Made by a program: the position numbers and the translations under genes | Notes under the pieces: generated by a model | The model's database searches: none | What the model was told of the DNA's origin: nothing | Seen by the model: the letters and a program-made list of their open reading frames with translations, nothing else | Assembly: GCF_944387725.1 (NCBI RefSeq) | Contig: NZ_CALXGA010000009.1 | Span: 1 to 46,664 of the forward strand | Length of the DNA: 46,664 nucleotides | Source: an uncultured Intestinimonas sp. | Lineage (GTDB): Bacteria; Bacillota; Clostridia; Oscillospirales; Oscillospiraceae | Direction: 5' to 3' | Shown here: positions 1 through 8,597 of the stretch, piece by piece | Layout of the letters: each line of letters starts with the position of its first letter | Position numbering within the stretch: position 1 is the stretch's first letter

Positions 1-74
1 TCATAGCGTTTCATACCTTTTAGTTTCGCATATTTGCTCCTTTTGTGCAACTTTTATTTTTCAAACAAGCCCTA
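1..74 (-). mobile_element. IS5-type insertion sequence, 5' end with transposase start (runs off the left edge)
   Basis: Positions 58-74 carry the terminal repeat GGGCTTGTTTGAAAA (read on the minus strand) next to a TA dinucleotide. This matches the ends of the miniature elements elsewhere in the window. Inside it, on the minus strand, an ATG at 14-12 opens with Met-Lys-Arg-Tyr, as many IS5-family (IS427-group) transposases do; a further ATG upstream (near 36) stops after three codons. Only four transposase codons are visible, so the family call rests on this short start, the TA duplication expected for that group and the terminal repeat. The element truncates the flavodoxin gene next to it. 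Confidence 0.5.
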
Positions 75-245
75 GTAATCTGCGGGGTAGGGCTGGACGG
101 TCTCCACCTGAAACAGGTCTCCGCCGGTGAGGCCGGCGATCTTCTCGGCCACCACCTCTGTGTTTCCCTTGGGCAGGTCCTGAATGCTGCCGTTCACATA
201 GTTCTCCCCCTTGCGGGAGTAGTAGACAATCAGGACCTTGCTCAT
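72..245 (-). pseudogene. flavodoxin, truncated to its N-terminal 57 residues
   Basis: The protein begins MSKVLIVYYSRKGENY, the first beta strand and phosphate-binding loop region of a flavodoxin (FMN electron carrier, cytoplasmic). A good ribosome binding site (aaggagg) lies upstream of the ATG at 245. Reading stops after 57 residues at a TAG formed where the insertion-sequence terminal repeat begins, so the FMN-binding C-terminal two thirds are missing. Flavodoxins are normally about 140 residues or more. The rest of the gene probably lies beyond the IS, outside the window. A longer upstream reading frame through the palindrome at 282-337 has no ribosome binding site and is not the start. 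Confidence 0.75.
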
Positions 246-281
246 AGAGAACGCCTCCTTATTTTTTCTTATCTCTATTTT

Positions 282-337
282 AATGTGTACTGAACAGAGC
301 CGAAAGCCAAGGCTTTCGGCTCTGTTCAGTACACATT
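282..337. repeat. perfect 27-bp inverted repeat with a 2-base centre
   Basis: Bases 282-308 and 311-337 are exact reverse complements separated by AA. The palindrome lies between the divergent flavodoxin start (245) and the esterase pseudogene start (408). Neither side has a run of T after the stem, so it does not look like an ordinary intrinsic terminator. It could be a transcribed hairpin in the flavodoxin leader, an operator, or the relic of a mobile element. Confidence 0.85.
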
Positions 338-407
338 GCCAAAGGGGGATCTGGCGCAGGACCGCTTTGCCGCAGTCTGAAAACGTTTTATGGACAGGAG
401 GATACCG

Positions 408-2085
408 ATGTTGCCAGGTAAAAAATGATTTCCGCATTTCTGGTGTGTTCTTTGGCTGCCGGCCTCTGCGCCTGCGGCCAAGCCCAGGAAGAAAACACTG
501 CGGCAACCGGTGCAAGCAGGACACCACTACCGACGAGGAGGGGAACCCTTACTATACCGGCGGCGCCCCCTCCTGCCTGGTGGACCAGAAAGCGGCCACC
601 CACTATGTGAAATACAACATTTTGCTGGGCAACCTGCCGGGCAATGTAGATTACTTTGTGTCCACCGGCGGCTCGGGCGGCGGCGCCTACGCGGTCATGC
701 TGACAGCCACAGGCAGCCACTCCGATTACTACGATTATCTCATCGAAGCGGGCGCGGTGGGGATCTATCAGTATGAGGACGGCGCCTATACCACCACTGT
801 TACCATCGACGGGACGGACTACGACCTCTCAGACTGCAACTGGGGCTGCATTGCGTGCAGCGCCATCACTCCGCTGTACGAGGCAGACATGGCCCTGGCC
901 TTTGAGTATTATCTGGACACCGGCTACTCCTTCAGCCCCCCCTTCCAGGCGCAGCTGGCGGAGTATCTGTCCGCAGCTTATATGGACTATATCAACGCTC
1001 AGTACCTCTCCGTCTTAGAGAGCGATGTGGGCTTTGATCTGAACGGCGACGGCGGCCTGGATGACGCCATTGCATACGACCCGGAGGCCCACCCGGAGAT
1101 CAACGGGTATTACGCCGCACATCTGGACCTCTACCTGGCCGAGTTCACCGAAAATCTCCAGTGGTACCTGGACAACCTAAATCATGCGGAGGACTGAACG
1201 TGGTTTGATGAAGACGGCAGCGCCCTCACCGAGGCGGAAGTCGGCGCCATGACCAGCGCCGACAAGGTCCAAGCCGTTCTGGAGGGCCGGTATGCCGACG
1301 GCAGCGGCGGCATGGGCGGGATGCCCGGCGGCGGACAGCCCGGCGGGAGTACGGAGCTGATTGTGGGAGCGCCGGACAGCGGCGCCACCCAGTCCAACAC
1401 GGGCAGCATGGACTCCGCCAATGATAAGACTTACGAAGAGATGGTTGCGGCCTATCAGGCGGACATCACGGGCGTCGAAGCCGGCGACCGGTACGGCAAC
1501 AACATCGTCGCCCTCTACAATCCGCTGAACGATATCGGCGACGGGGAGACTGACGACCCCACCTGGACGAGAATCGTCATGGGCGCGTCCGAGGGGGGCA
1601 TGTCCCTGTTCAGTTCCCTCGATTTGCAGCTGGCGTGGCTCAGTGCCGGAGTGGACGCCGACATCGAATGGCAGTGGAACGGCGGACATGTACCCTCCGA
1701 GATTCTGGGGGATTTCTTCAGCCTGAATGTGGATCAGATGTACGGCGCATATGTGGTCGGCGAAACGGCCATTGTAAAGCCGGAGGCCGAACCGCAGACC
1801 GCCAATGGCACCGCGTCTGAGGCTGCGGGGAGGGACATCACCGCTTGGGTCACGCTGGACAGCAGCGGCGCGGCGTCCTTCACCCTGGCGGACATCGCCG
1901 CCTACCGCACCAGCGGGGCCAGCAAGGCTATGCGCGGCTTTGACGTCATCGACTACGGCCAGGAGGACTATGCGTTCGGCGACCGGGAACAGGACGCCCG
2001 ACACTGGGACGCCTATCTGCTGGAGCTCTATGAGACTTACGCCGACGTGCTCGCGCCGCTGTTCAACGGGGGCAGCGGCGCATGA
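408..2085 (+). pseudogene. tannase/feruloyl-esterase-like alpha/beta hydrolase lipoprotein, decayed
   Basis: The pieces read as a secreted lipoprotein (lipobox-like LAAGLCAC near 475) followed by an esterase core. The core shows a GSGGG nucleophile elbow (near 670-690), a W-x-R-I-V-M-G-A-S-E-G-G stretch and a W-N-G-G-H segment, as in subtype B tannases. It is broken in at least three places. The likely start at 408 (aggagg upstream) is lost by one missing A in the run at 420-425. Near 520 the signal segment joins the middle of the hydrolase out of frame, apparently with the N-terminal part of the core deleted. An in-frame TGA at 1195 splits the C-terminal part, and the same frame continues smoothly past it. 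The family call comes from recalled motif similarity. It shares orientation and a 32-base gap with the beta-helix lipoprotein downstream. Confidence 0.6.
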
Positions 2086-2117
2086 ACAGCTAAACCAGAA
2101 TATGGAGGACAAAAACA

Positions 2118-3923
2118 ATGAAGCGTTTATTGGGCCTGTTGACTACGGCTGCGCTGGTTGTATCCCTGGCAGCCTGCACCGGCACTGGGGAAGAAGATAC
2201 CACAGCAACGGCTGAGGCGGGCGAGACCTATACCGGGACTGTGACGGAGATGGGGCTTGACCACCTCACCCTGGCCACAGAGGAGGGAGAGATTCGGATT
2301 CCTTACACCGAAGACACGGAATTTGTGGGTTTTGGCGGCATGGCCGGACAGCCGGGTGGCCTTGGGGGCGGAACCCCGCCGGAGATGGGCGGCGCTCCGG
2401 CCGAGCCGGACGCCGGCGGCGCGGCCCCCGAAGATGTGGGAGAGCCTCCGGCCGGGCCGGACAACAGCGGCGGCTCCCCGGCCATGGGCGGGCCGGGGCA
2501 GCAGGCCTCCTCTTATGAGGATGTCTCCTTAAACAACGAAGTCACCGCCGTTGTGGGCCGTGACGGCATAGCCGAGACCATCACCCTGTCCGGCGGAGGC
2601 ATGGGGGGCGGCACATCCTCAGCCCCGGAGGCGTACGACGCCGCCAACGCATACACCGCCGATACGGAGGTGACCGGGGAGGCGCTGTCCTCCACCGGCG
2701 TGGATGAAAACGCGGTTCTGGTGGGGACAGAGGGGATTACTGTCTCCCTGGAGGATGTAACCATCTCCCGAATTTCGGAGAACAGCTCCGGCGGGGATGC
2801 TTCCAGCTTTTATGGCGTGGGCACGGCCGCTCTGGTGACCGGCGGCGTGCTGTCCATTGCGGACAGCACCATTACCAGCAACGCCCCGGGCGGGGCTGGT
2901 GTCTTTGCCTACGGCGGCGGCACGGCCTATGTGTCCGATACCACCATCTCCACCCAACAGGACACCTCCGGCGGCATCCATGTGGCCGGAGGGGGCGCCC
3001 TCTATGCCTGGGATCTGACGGTGGAGACCCAGGGCGAATCCTCAGCGGCAATCCGCTCTGACCGGGGCAGCGGCGTCATGGTGGTGGACGGGGGCAGCTA
3101 TACCTCCAATGGTACGGGCTCCCCAGCGGTCTACAGCACTGCGGATATCACGGTCCACAACGCCCAGCTCACCGCCAACGGCCCCGAGGCCATCTGTATC
3201 GAGGGGCTGAACACCATCCGCCTGTTCGACTGTACTCTCACAGGCAATATGGGCGACCTCAGCCAGAACGACTGCACCTGGAATGTGATTTTGTACCAGA
3301 GCATGTCCGGGGATTCAGAGGTGGGCAACAGCACCTTTGAGATGGTGGGCGGCTCCCTCACCGCCCAAAACGGCGGGATGTTCTATACCACCAACACCGA
3401 GTCCACCTTTGTCCTCTCCGGGGTGGAAATCACCCATGCGGCGGACAGTGAATTTCTGCTGAAATGTACGGGAAACGGCAGCCAGCGGGGCTGGGGCGCC
3501 GCCGGGGCCAATGGGGCGGACTGCCACTTTACCGCTCTGGATCAGGTGCTGGAGGGCGATGTGATCTGGGACTCCATCAGCCAGCTGGACCTCTACCTCA
3601 CCGACGGGAGCACCCTCACCGGGGCCTTTGTCCAGGATGAGTCCAATGCCGGGAACGGCGGCGGCGGTTACGCCAACCTGTATCTCAGCGCGGACAGCAC
3701 CTGGGTGGTGACCGGCGACAGCGCGCTGACCAGCTTGTCCTGTGTGGGGACTATCGTGGATGGGCAGGGCAATCCGGTTTCCATCGTAGGGACGGACGGC
3801 ACGGCCTATATCAGCGGAAGCAGTGCATACACTGTCACCGTGGAAGCCTATGCGGACAGTGCTGACCTGACCGGCGCCGCCTCTCTGGCCCGCTGGGCGG
3901 ATTTTGCGGCAGAAAGTTTCTAG
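2118..3923 (+). CDS. secreted lipoprotein with right-handed beta-helix (pectate-lyase-like fold)
   Basis: The 601-residue protein starts with a lipoprotein signal (lipobox LAAC at residues 17-20), so it should be anchored to the outer face of the membrane. Residues about 35-75 form a small beta-rich module. A long Gly/Pro/Met-rich linker follows (about 76-135). From about 150 to the end, short repeats of the type D-x-T-I-x-x-x and G-x-A-x-x-x-x-G-G resemble the coils of parallel beta-helix carbohydrate-binding or lyase proteins. No catalytic residues could be assigned, so the substrate is unknown. The ribosome binding site is ggagg at 2104. Its stop codon TAG overlaps the miniature element at 3921; removing the element with one TA gives TAA at the same place, so length is unchanged. 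Confidence 0.75.
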   Translation: MKRLLGLLTTAALVVSLAACTGTGEEDTTATAEAGETYTGTVTEMGLDHLTLATEEGEIRIPYTEDTEFVGFGGMAGQPGGLGGGTPPEMGGAPAEPDAGGAAPEDVGEPPAGPDNSGGSPAMGGPGQQASSYEDVSLNNEVTAVVGRDGIAETITLSGGGMGGGTSSAPEAYDAANAYTADTEVTGEALSSTGVDENAVLVGTEGITVSLEDVTISRISENSSGGDASSFYGVGTAALVTGGVLSIADSTITSNAPGGAGVFAYGGGTAYVSDTTISTQQDTSGGIHVAGGGALYAWDLTVETQGESSAAIRSDRGSGVMVVDGGSYTSNGTGSPAVYSTADITVHNAQLTANGPEAICIEGLNTIRLFDCTLTGNMGDLSQNDCTWNVILYQSMSGDSEVGNSTFEMVGGSLTAQNGGMFYTTNTESTFVLSGVEITHAADSEFLLKCTGNGSQRGWGAAGANGADCHFTALDQVLEGDVIWDSISQLDLYLTDGSTLTGAFVQDESNAGNGGGGYANLYLSADSTWVVTGDSALTSLSCVGTIVDGQGNPVSIVGTDGTAYISGSSAYTVTVEAYADSADLTGAASLARWADFAAESF

Positions 3924-4085
3924 GGCTTGTTTGAAAAATGTCAACATGTCCAACCGGCGGGTCTTTTGCCCCCTGGACGGCGCAATTTTTCCTTGCAATC
4001 CGCCAGGATTCCTGCGAAAAAATTGCTTGCCAGCGGCCCAAATCCCTCGCCGCTGGGCACATTGCCAATTTTCAAACAAGCCCTA
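3921..4085 (+). mobile_element. TA-flanked miniature element, copy A (165 bp)
   Basis: Starts TAGGGCTTGTTTGAAAAATG and ends TTTTCAAACAAGCCCTA. The 15-bp ends are exact inverted repeats flanked by a TA duplication, and no open frame lies inside. It sits in the stop codon of the beta-helix lipoprotein gene. Confidence 0.9.
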
Positions 4086-4146
4086 ATGCCTGGGGCTTCA
4101 CTCAAATTTTGCATCCTGTAAAATTCAGCGCGAACAGGGCAAACCT

Positions 4147-4395
4147 CTATTGGGGGCGGCATATGCAGAAATTCAGCACAATCTTGTCGTCAGTGATGCG
4201 GGAGACCCGAAACTTCAAGCCGTCATAATAGTGCTCCATCCGGTCAGAATCCCGCATTTGCTCCCAGGCAGGCTGAGCGCCTGTGTGCATTGTCGTCCTG
4301 GATGGGCGGTGAGCCCAAGGCGCTGTCGTTCCGGTCCTCACTTGCCAGCCAGTACCCATCCTTGTGAATTTCAAACGCAAACTTCCCTGATTTGA
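4147..4395 (-). pseudogene. remnant of an unrecognised gene
   Basis: On the minus strand one frame reads FAFEIHKDGYWLASEDRND and then hits a stop. A second frame continues as MEHYYDGLKFRVSRITDDK and ends at 4147. Together they look like one small gene broken by a frameshift near 4260. Base composition is lower in GC than in neighbouring genes. No family was recognised. It lies between miniature element A and degV. Confidence 0.35.
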
Positions 4396-4481
4396 CAAAT
4401 GGCATAGACGCCTATCGGTCCCCTCCCCTTCGGCGTCCCTTCCGCCGCCCGGCGGTCCTCCGAATGGAGCCGTGCCCTTTT

Positions 4482-5345
4482 TCAGTCCAGCACCTGAACT
4501 CCGGCGCCCAGAACGCCGTCGCCGATGTAGACGCTGAGGGTGCCGTCCAGCTCCCCCTCCAGGAGGTGGTCGTAGTTGGGCAGGGCCTGGACCAGCTTCC
4601 CCTTGAGGACGGCCATCTCCTCCGGCGCGCCTCCGTTGGCCACCGCCAGATTGTATCTCCGGTGGCTCCCGCAGGCCTTCACCGTCAGGTCGATGAGCTT
4701 GTCCTGGACCTGCCGGCGGCCCCGGACCTTGGCCACCGACTGGAGCTGCCCGTCCGGGGCAAAGCTGATGAGGGGCTTGATCTGGAGCGCGGTCCCCGCC
4801 AGGGCCGCGACCCTGCCGATGCGCCCCCCTTTTTGGAGATACTCCAGGGTGTCCACCGAGAAGAAGGGGTAGGTATTCCCGATGAGCTGGGGTACCCGCT
4901 TTTTGGTGAGCTCCCGCCAGGAGGCCCCATTTCGCAGGTCCTCGGCCAGCTGGAGCATGGTCATGCCCACCCCCAGGGAGCCGCTGGCCGAGTCGTAGAC
5001 CGCAATCTCCAGGTCCCGGCGCTCCTGGGCCAGGAGGCGGGTGAGATTGTAGGTCCCTGACAGGCCCCCGGAGAGCATCACGGCGATGACCCCGTCGTAG
5101 CCCTCCGCCGCCAGGCGGTCGAACAGGGCCTCGATGTCCTCCCCGGTGGGCAGGGAGGTCTTGGGCAGCTCCCCAGCCCGGAGCCGCTGGTAGACGTCGG
5201 CGGCGGTGATGTCCACGCCGTCCCGGTACTCCCCGTCGGCACAGCGAATCCGCAGGGGGACCACATGGATGTGGTGCTCCTCCGCCAGCTTGGGGGCAAG
5301 GTCTGCGCAGGAATCGGTGAGCAGGGCAATCTTTCGGGGGGCCAT
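4482..5345 (-). CDS. DegV family fatty-acid-binding protein
   Basis: The 287-residue protein reads MAPRKIALLTDSCADL at its start and contains SLPTGEDI and SGGLSGTYN, typical of the DegV fold. DegV proteins bind a fatty acid in the cytoplasm and, in Firmicutes, some serve as FakB subunits that present it to the kinase FakA. No fakA is visible here. The ATG at 5345 is preferred because gggaggag lies nine bases upstream; an ATG at 5354 abuts that site, and an open frame reaching back into miniature element B is an accident of the insertion. Length and motifs are complete. Confidence 0.9.
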   Translation of the reverse strand: MAPRKIALLTDSCADLAPKLAEEHHIHVVPLRIRCADGEYRDGVDITAADVYQRLRAGELPKTSLPTGEDIEALFDRLAAEGYDGVIAVMLSGGLSGTYNLTRLLAQERRDLEIAVYDSASGSLGVGMTMLQLAEDLRNGASWRELTKKRVPQLIGNTYPFFSVDTLEYLQKGGRIGRVAALAGTALQIKPLISFAPDGQLQSVAKVRGRRQVQDKLIDLTVKACGSHRRYNLAVANGGAPEEMAVLKGKLVQALPNYDHLLEGELDGTLSVYIGDGVLGAGVQVLD

Positions 5346-5390
5346 CCGACCCATCTCCTCCCTTGACAGGGCCGGAGCCCTGACGTATCC

Positions 5391-5556
5391 TAGGGCTTGT
5401 TTGAAAAATGTCAACATGCCCAATCAGCGGGTCTTTTGCCCCCTGGACGGCGCAATTTTTCCTTGAAATCCGCCAGGATTCCTGCAAAAAAATTGCTTGC
5501 CAGCGGCCCAAAATCCCTCGCTGCTGGACACATCGCCAATTTTCAAACAAGCCCTA
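5391..5556 (+). mobile_element. TA-flanked miniature element, copy B (166 bp)
   Basis: Same orientation and ends as copy A, with scattered base changes. It lies about 45 bases upstream of the degV start, so it may have altered the degV promoter or leader. Confidence 0.9.
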
Positions 5557-5678
5557 ATGCCACATAACACGGTTCGGTTATCTATTGTCATTATAGGGGA
5601 TGCCATCAGGAATGTCAATGACCGGAAAAGAGGCGGAAAATCCGCTCCTCCCGCCCTGTTCCGGGCCGGAGGGCCCGG

Positions 5679-5948
5679 TCAGAGGAAAAGGGCCAGGCTC
5701 CAGGCTGCGGTGGCCGCCAGCGCCCCGGCGGCGGCGTAGGCCGGGGCCGGAATCTGCCGGAACCACTTTCCCGGCCTGGTACTGCCCCGAAGGTAGCTCT
5801 TGGCCGCCTGCCTGGCCTCCCGCAGGACCTGCTCGGCGCTGACCCCCTGGCCGAAGGCCTCCTCCCGCAGGACGAAGATGGCCTCCTCAAAATATTTCGG
5901 GTCTGGCTCCTTCACCAGGATCACCCGTTTGCTGACACCTTTTACCAT
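5679..5948 (-). CDS. small conserved protein with a C-terminal membrane helix
   Basis: The 89-residue protein begins MVKGVSKRVILVKEPDPKYF and has a soluble charged part rich in Glu, Lys and Arg (residues 1-65), then a hydrophobic segment of about 22 residues at the C terminus that would anchor it as a tail. It resembles short conserved clostridial proteins of unknown function. A ribosome binding site (gaggggc) precedes the ATG. It is divergent from sleB, sharing the 5949-6080 control region, which hints at a link to sporulation or the envelope but does not prove it. Confidence 0.7.
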   Translation of the reverse strand: MVKGVSKRVILVKEPDPKYFEEAIFVLREEAFGQGVSAEQVLREARQAAKSYLRGSTRPGKWFRQIPAPAYAAAGALAATAAWSLALFL

Positions 5949-6019
5949 GTGTGCCCCTCCTCTGGTTTTTCCAGTTCTTCCCTTCCAGTATGGCCCGCTT
6001 TTCCTGCCATTATTCGCCT

Positions 6020-6050
6020 GGCATAAGCCTTCCCGCTCTTCCGTACACTA
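6020..6050 (+). promoter_or_regulatory. candidate forespore (sigma G-like) promoter of sleB
   Basis: GGCATA at 6020-6025 and TACACTA at 6044-6050, separated by 18 bases, approximate the sigma G pattern (GCATA-type -35, CATACTA-type -10). The downstream gene belongs to a family transcribed by sigma G in Bacillus. The match is partial. Confidence 0.35.
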
Positions 6051-6080
6051 GGGGCAGAACCTTTTCCGGGAGGCGGAAAC

Positions 6081-6758
6081 GTGGAAACAAGCAAAAAACG
6101 GCTCCTATGGGCCTTGGCGCTGGTCTTTCTGCTCAACATCGCGGTGATTCTGCTGGCCCAGTCAGCCCAGGCGGCCGCCTACCGCCAGGGCTCCTCCGGC
6201 CAGGCAGTGCGGACCATTCAGGAGAAGCTGGTACGCTGGGGCTATTTCGACGGGCCGGTGGACGGCATATTCGGTTCCAAGACGGAGGCGGCGGTCCGGT
6301 TCTTTCAGGAGAAAAACGGCCTGACCGCAGACGGCATTGTGGGGCCCGCCACCCTGGCGGCCCTGGGCATGAGCGGCGGCAGCGGGGAGAGCGCCTCCCC
6401 CACCCAGGACAACAACGTGGCCCTGCTGGCCCGGGTCATCTCAGCGGAGGCCCGGGGAGAGCCCTACAGCGGCCAGGTGGCCGTGGGGGCGGTGATCCTC
6501 AACCGGGTGAGCCACCCCTCCTTCCCCAACACCATCGCCGGGGTGGTCTACCAGCCCGGGGCCTTTACCTGTATGGTGGACGGGCAGATCGACCAGCCTG
6601 TGGCAGAGTCGGCCGTCCGGGCCGCCCAGGACGCCCTCAACGGCGCCGACCCCAGCGGCGGGGCCATCTACTACTTCAACCCCAGCACCGCCACCAGCGG
6701 CTGGATCTGGTCCCGGCCCCTCATCAAGGTTATCGGCAGCCATCGCTTCTGCGCCTGA
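6081..6758 (+). CDS. sleB: spore cortex-lytic enzyme SleB-like
   Basis: The 225-residue protein has an N-terminal membrane or signal segment (about 8-33), a peptidoglycan-binding type 1 domain (about 36-92, with DGIFGSKTEAAVRFFQ) and a Hydrolase_2 domain (about 112-225) with the conserved ARVISAEARGEPY segment, whose Glu is the expected catalytic residue. SleB hydrolyses cortex peptidoglycan during germination and is usually carried in the dormant spore. The start is the GTG at 6081, eight bases after gggaggcg. No ypeB partner follows; the downstream region holds a hairpin at 6795. Confidence 0.92.
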   Translation: METSKKRLLWALALVFLLNIAVILLAQSAQAAAYRQGSSGQAVRTIQEKLVRWGYFDGPVDGIFGSKTEAAVRFFQEKNGLTADGIVGPATLAALGMSGGSGESASPTQDNNVALLARVISAEARGEPYSGQVAVGAVILNRVSHPSFPNTIAGVVYQPGAFTCMVDGQIDQPVAESAVRAAQDALNGADPSGGAIYYFNPSTATSGWIWSRPLIKVIGSHRFCA

Positions 6759-6794
6759 ACCGGCGTTCCCCGGCCCCCGCGCCGCAGGATATCC

Positions 6795-6836
6795 AGCGGC
6801 CCGGCGGTGTGAGTACGCGCACGCCGCCGGGCCGCT
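6795..6836 (+). terminator. probable terminator after sleB
   Basis: A GC-rich stem of about 16 bp (agcggcccggcggtgtg paired with gcacgccgccgggccgct) lies 37 bases after the sleB stop and is followed by only three T, so it is a weak or Rho-assisted terminator. Confidence 0.6.
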
Positions 6837-6871
6837 TTACGGCCTTCCTGGATGCCGTCCTTGCGGTCTGA

Positions 6872-7153
6872 CTACCGGCCTTTCCCCCACTGCTGCCTGG
6901 AAAGATTCCATTTGTGATTGCGATTTGCGTCCGCATATCGCTTCATCTTGTCACAAAAATATTCACACGCTTCTTCTTCCGCTTCAAAAAACTTTTGTCC
7001 GGCTTTTTTACCATGTTCACTGTAATATACCTGCCACAGCCCCTCTCTCACGATACATAATCTCTCATTGAGCAGTCCCCCAGTCAGAATGGAATATAAA
7101 TCTGGAGGGACACCGATTTCATCCAATTTATTTTTCAGATTATACACAAACAT
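6872..7153 (-). CDS. hypothetical small protein
   Basis: The 93-residue protein contains an LNERLCIVREGLWQVYYSE stretch, then EEEACEYFCDKMKRYAD. It is clearly lower in GC than its neighbours, suggesting acquisition. Similar small proteins are common as uncharacterised, sometimes immunity-like, genes in Firmicutes, but no toxin partner is visible, so no function is claimed. A short agg/gag-rich stretch precedes the ATG at 7153. It converges with sleB and diverges from the pseudogene at 7261. Confidence 0.6.
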   Translation of the reverse strand: MFVYNLKNKLDEIGVPPDLYSILTGGLLNERLCIVREGLWQVYYSEHGKKAGQKFFEAEEEACEYFCDKMKRYADANRNHKWNLSRQQWGKGR

Positions 7154-7260
7154 TATATGACAGCCTCCTTCATACTCCCACCGCTCGATCCGGCTGGAAC
7201 GCCTTCTCCGGCCAGCAGGCGGAAAACCGCCAGCCCAGAGGCGAATATCAAGAGGTGAGG

Positions 7261-7870
7261 ATGAAACACAGGAAAGCCTATCATTATTTGATGGAGCAAA
7301 TCAATGCGGCTGGCTCAAAAAAGATGGATGGCAATTACCCCAAAATGATGGAAGAAATATACCGTTGCGAAAGAGCCCATGTAGAGACCGTGATATGGAA
7401 TCGCTTCCATCAGGGAATGCCGGCCTGGCGCGGTTTTTACCAAAGCTGCGGATGTATGACGGACTCACAGCGCTGAAACACGCGCTGCGGAACAGCAGGA
7501 TTCCCAGCAGCAACAGCGCGGCCATCGCGTTCGTGCTGTACCAGAAATTAGGGCTTGTTTGAAACATGTCAACATGCCCAACCGGCGGGTCTTTTGCCCC
7601 CTGGACGGCGCAATTTTTCCTTGAAATCCGCCAGGATTCCTGCGAAAAAATTGCTTGCCAGCGGTCCAAAATCCCTCCCTGCTGGACACATCGCCAATTT
7701 TCAAACAAGCCCTAGGCGACGCACGCTATTTGGATGTCATACAAGAAAATATAGAGAAAGCGCCGGGGCAGGTGTCATATGTGGCGATGCTGTCAGGCTG
7801 CAAGCCGGACCGGAGGGCCTATGCGCTCCTTTCCGCCATTTACATCAACAGTGACGACGCGGCCATTTGA
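7261..7870 (+). pseudogene. unrecognised gene broken by a frameshift and a miniature element
   Basis: The gene begins MKHRKAYHYLMEQINAAG after aagaggtgagg. Near 7415 one base is missing: the frame ends at 7476 while the next frame continues as NAGLARFLPKLRMYDGL. At 7549-7714 miniature element C interrupts it. Deleting the element with one TA joins CTG TAC CAG AAA TTA to GGC GAC GCA CGC, restoring an open frame through to the stop at 7870. The restored protein would be about 148 residues, probably helical. No family was recognised. Confidence 0.7.
7549..7714 (+). mobile_element. TA-flanked miniature element, copy C (166 bp)
   Basis: Same ends and orientation as A and B. The interrupted reading frame gives a direct empty-site reconstruction showing that TA was duplicated on insertion. 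Confidence 0.93.
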
Positions 7871-7968
7871 AGCGCTGCCGTAACAGGTATTTTGTATCAA
7901 AAAGGTTTTCTCACGGAGCCATACAGCATCCATGATAACATGGCGAATATGGAGTTGAGGAGGCTTTT

Positions 7969-8043
7969 ATGAAAAAGGCCAGGGCGGAACGCATAGATGT
8001 GATGAGAAAGCTGGAGGCGGGGAAATTTGCTTGCTTTCAATAA
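7969..8043 (+). other. short open frame, possible gene remnant
   Basis: A good ribosome binding site (gaggaggc) precedes ATG and 24 codons (MKKARAERIDVMRKLEAGKF...). The sequence just upstream reads openly as YQKGFLTEPYSIHDNMANM before stopping at the same place. Both look like leftovers of a small two-gene unit next to the pseudogene at 7261. Nothing else is seen in 7871-8050. Confidence 0.25.
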
Positions 8044-8052
8044 CTTGAAATA

Positions 8053-8090
8053 GGGAAACGGCATGACCCCCAAAGGCCATGCCGTTTCCC
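8053..8090 (-). terminator. terminator of the eut operon
   Basis: A perfect 13-bp stem (gggaaacggcatg with catgccgtttccc) lies about 40 bases beyond the eutQ stop. On the minus strand it is followed by a short T-rich stretch (tatttc). Confidence 0.7.
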
Positions 8091-8131
8091 CAAAACACGA
8101 TTGCTTTCTTTTGACGCCCTTTGAAGCCGTC

Positions 8132-8584
8132 CTATTTCTGCCAGTCGGCGGGGTAGACAAAGTACAAAAACCGCGCCCGCCCCTGGACGGAGAACTGTAT
8201 CTCGCTGCCCCTGGGGATGTGGAGGATCTCCCCCGGCCCGGCGGAGACGGTCTCCCCGCCGGTGAGCACATCCAGCCGGCCCTCGACAATATAGTCCATC
8301 TCGTCGTAGGTCAGCGTCCAGGGGAAGGTGGTGTCCTCCATCACCATGAGGCCGCAGCCCAGCCGGGGGGCCTCGGCCAGGGAAAAGAGGTCCTTCGTCC
8401 AGACCCGGTCCCCGCTGCGGCCGGTGTCCAGCCGGTCGGCCTCCGTGACCTCGATCTGCGGCGCCGGCACCGCTCGGACCCCTCCGGTCCGCACCGCCGG
8501 CTTTCCCGCCGGAGCCTCCCCCAGCTTCTCCAGCAGCACCTGCCGCACCAGAGCCTCCAGGGCGGCCTTGTTTACCACTGCCAT
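8132..8584 (-). CDS. eutQ: EutQ-like cupin (ethanolamine utilisation)
   Basis: The 150-residue protein ends in a cupin barrel (about 60-150) with the segments LTYDEMDYIVEGRLDVLTGG and PGEILHIPRGSEIQFSV, as in EutQ. EutQ of Salmonella has acetate kinase activity and associates with the microcompartment. The first 22 residues (NKAALEALVRQVLLEKLGEA) form an amphipathic helix of the encapsulation-peptide type. A Pro/Ala/Gly linker separates it from the cupin. The length fits short Firmicutes EutQ rather than the roughly 230-residue enteric form. The ATG at 8584 follows aaggagtgcgg. Last gene of the operon. Confidence 0.88.
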   Translation of the reverse strand: MAVVNKAALEALVRQVLLEKLGEAPAGKPAVRTGGVRAVPAPQIEVTEADRLDTGRSGDRVWTKDLFSLAEAPRLGCGLMVMEDTTFPWTLTYDEMDYIVEGRLDVLTGGETVSAGPGEILHIPRGSEIQFSVQGRARFLYFVYPADWQK

Positions 8585-8597
8585 ATCCGCACTCCTT

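Noticed and set aside
72..527. 151-residue reading of the flavodoxin frame
   Set aside because: The first 94 codons cross the palindrome and the esterase leader with no start signal; the flavodoxin start at 245 has a clear ribosome binding site.
1195..1197. TGA read as selenocysteine or tryptophan
   Set aside because: The same gene has other frameshifts and a deletion, so simple decay explains the stop.
4147..5550. 467-codon minus-strand frame spanning degV and two miniature-element regions
   Set aside because: It runs in the wrong frame through degV and reads through a miniature element at its start; only its last part overlaps a possible gene remnant.
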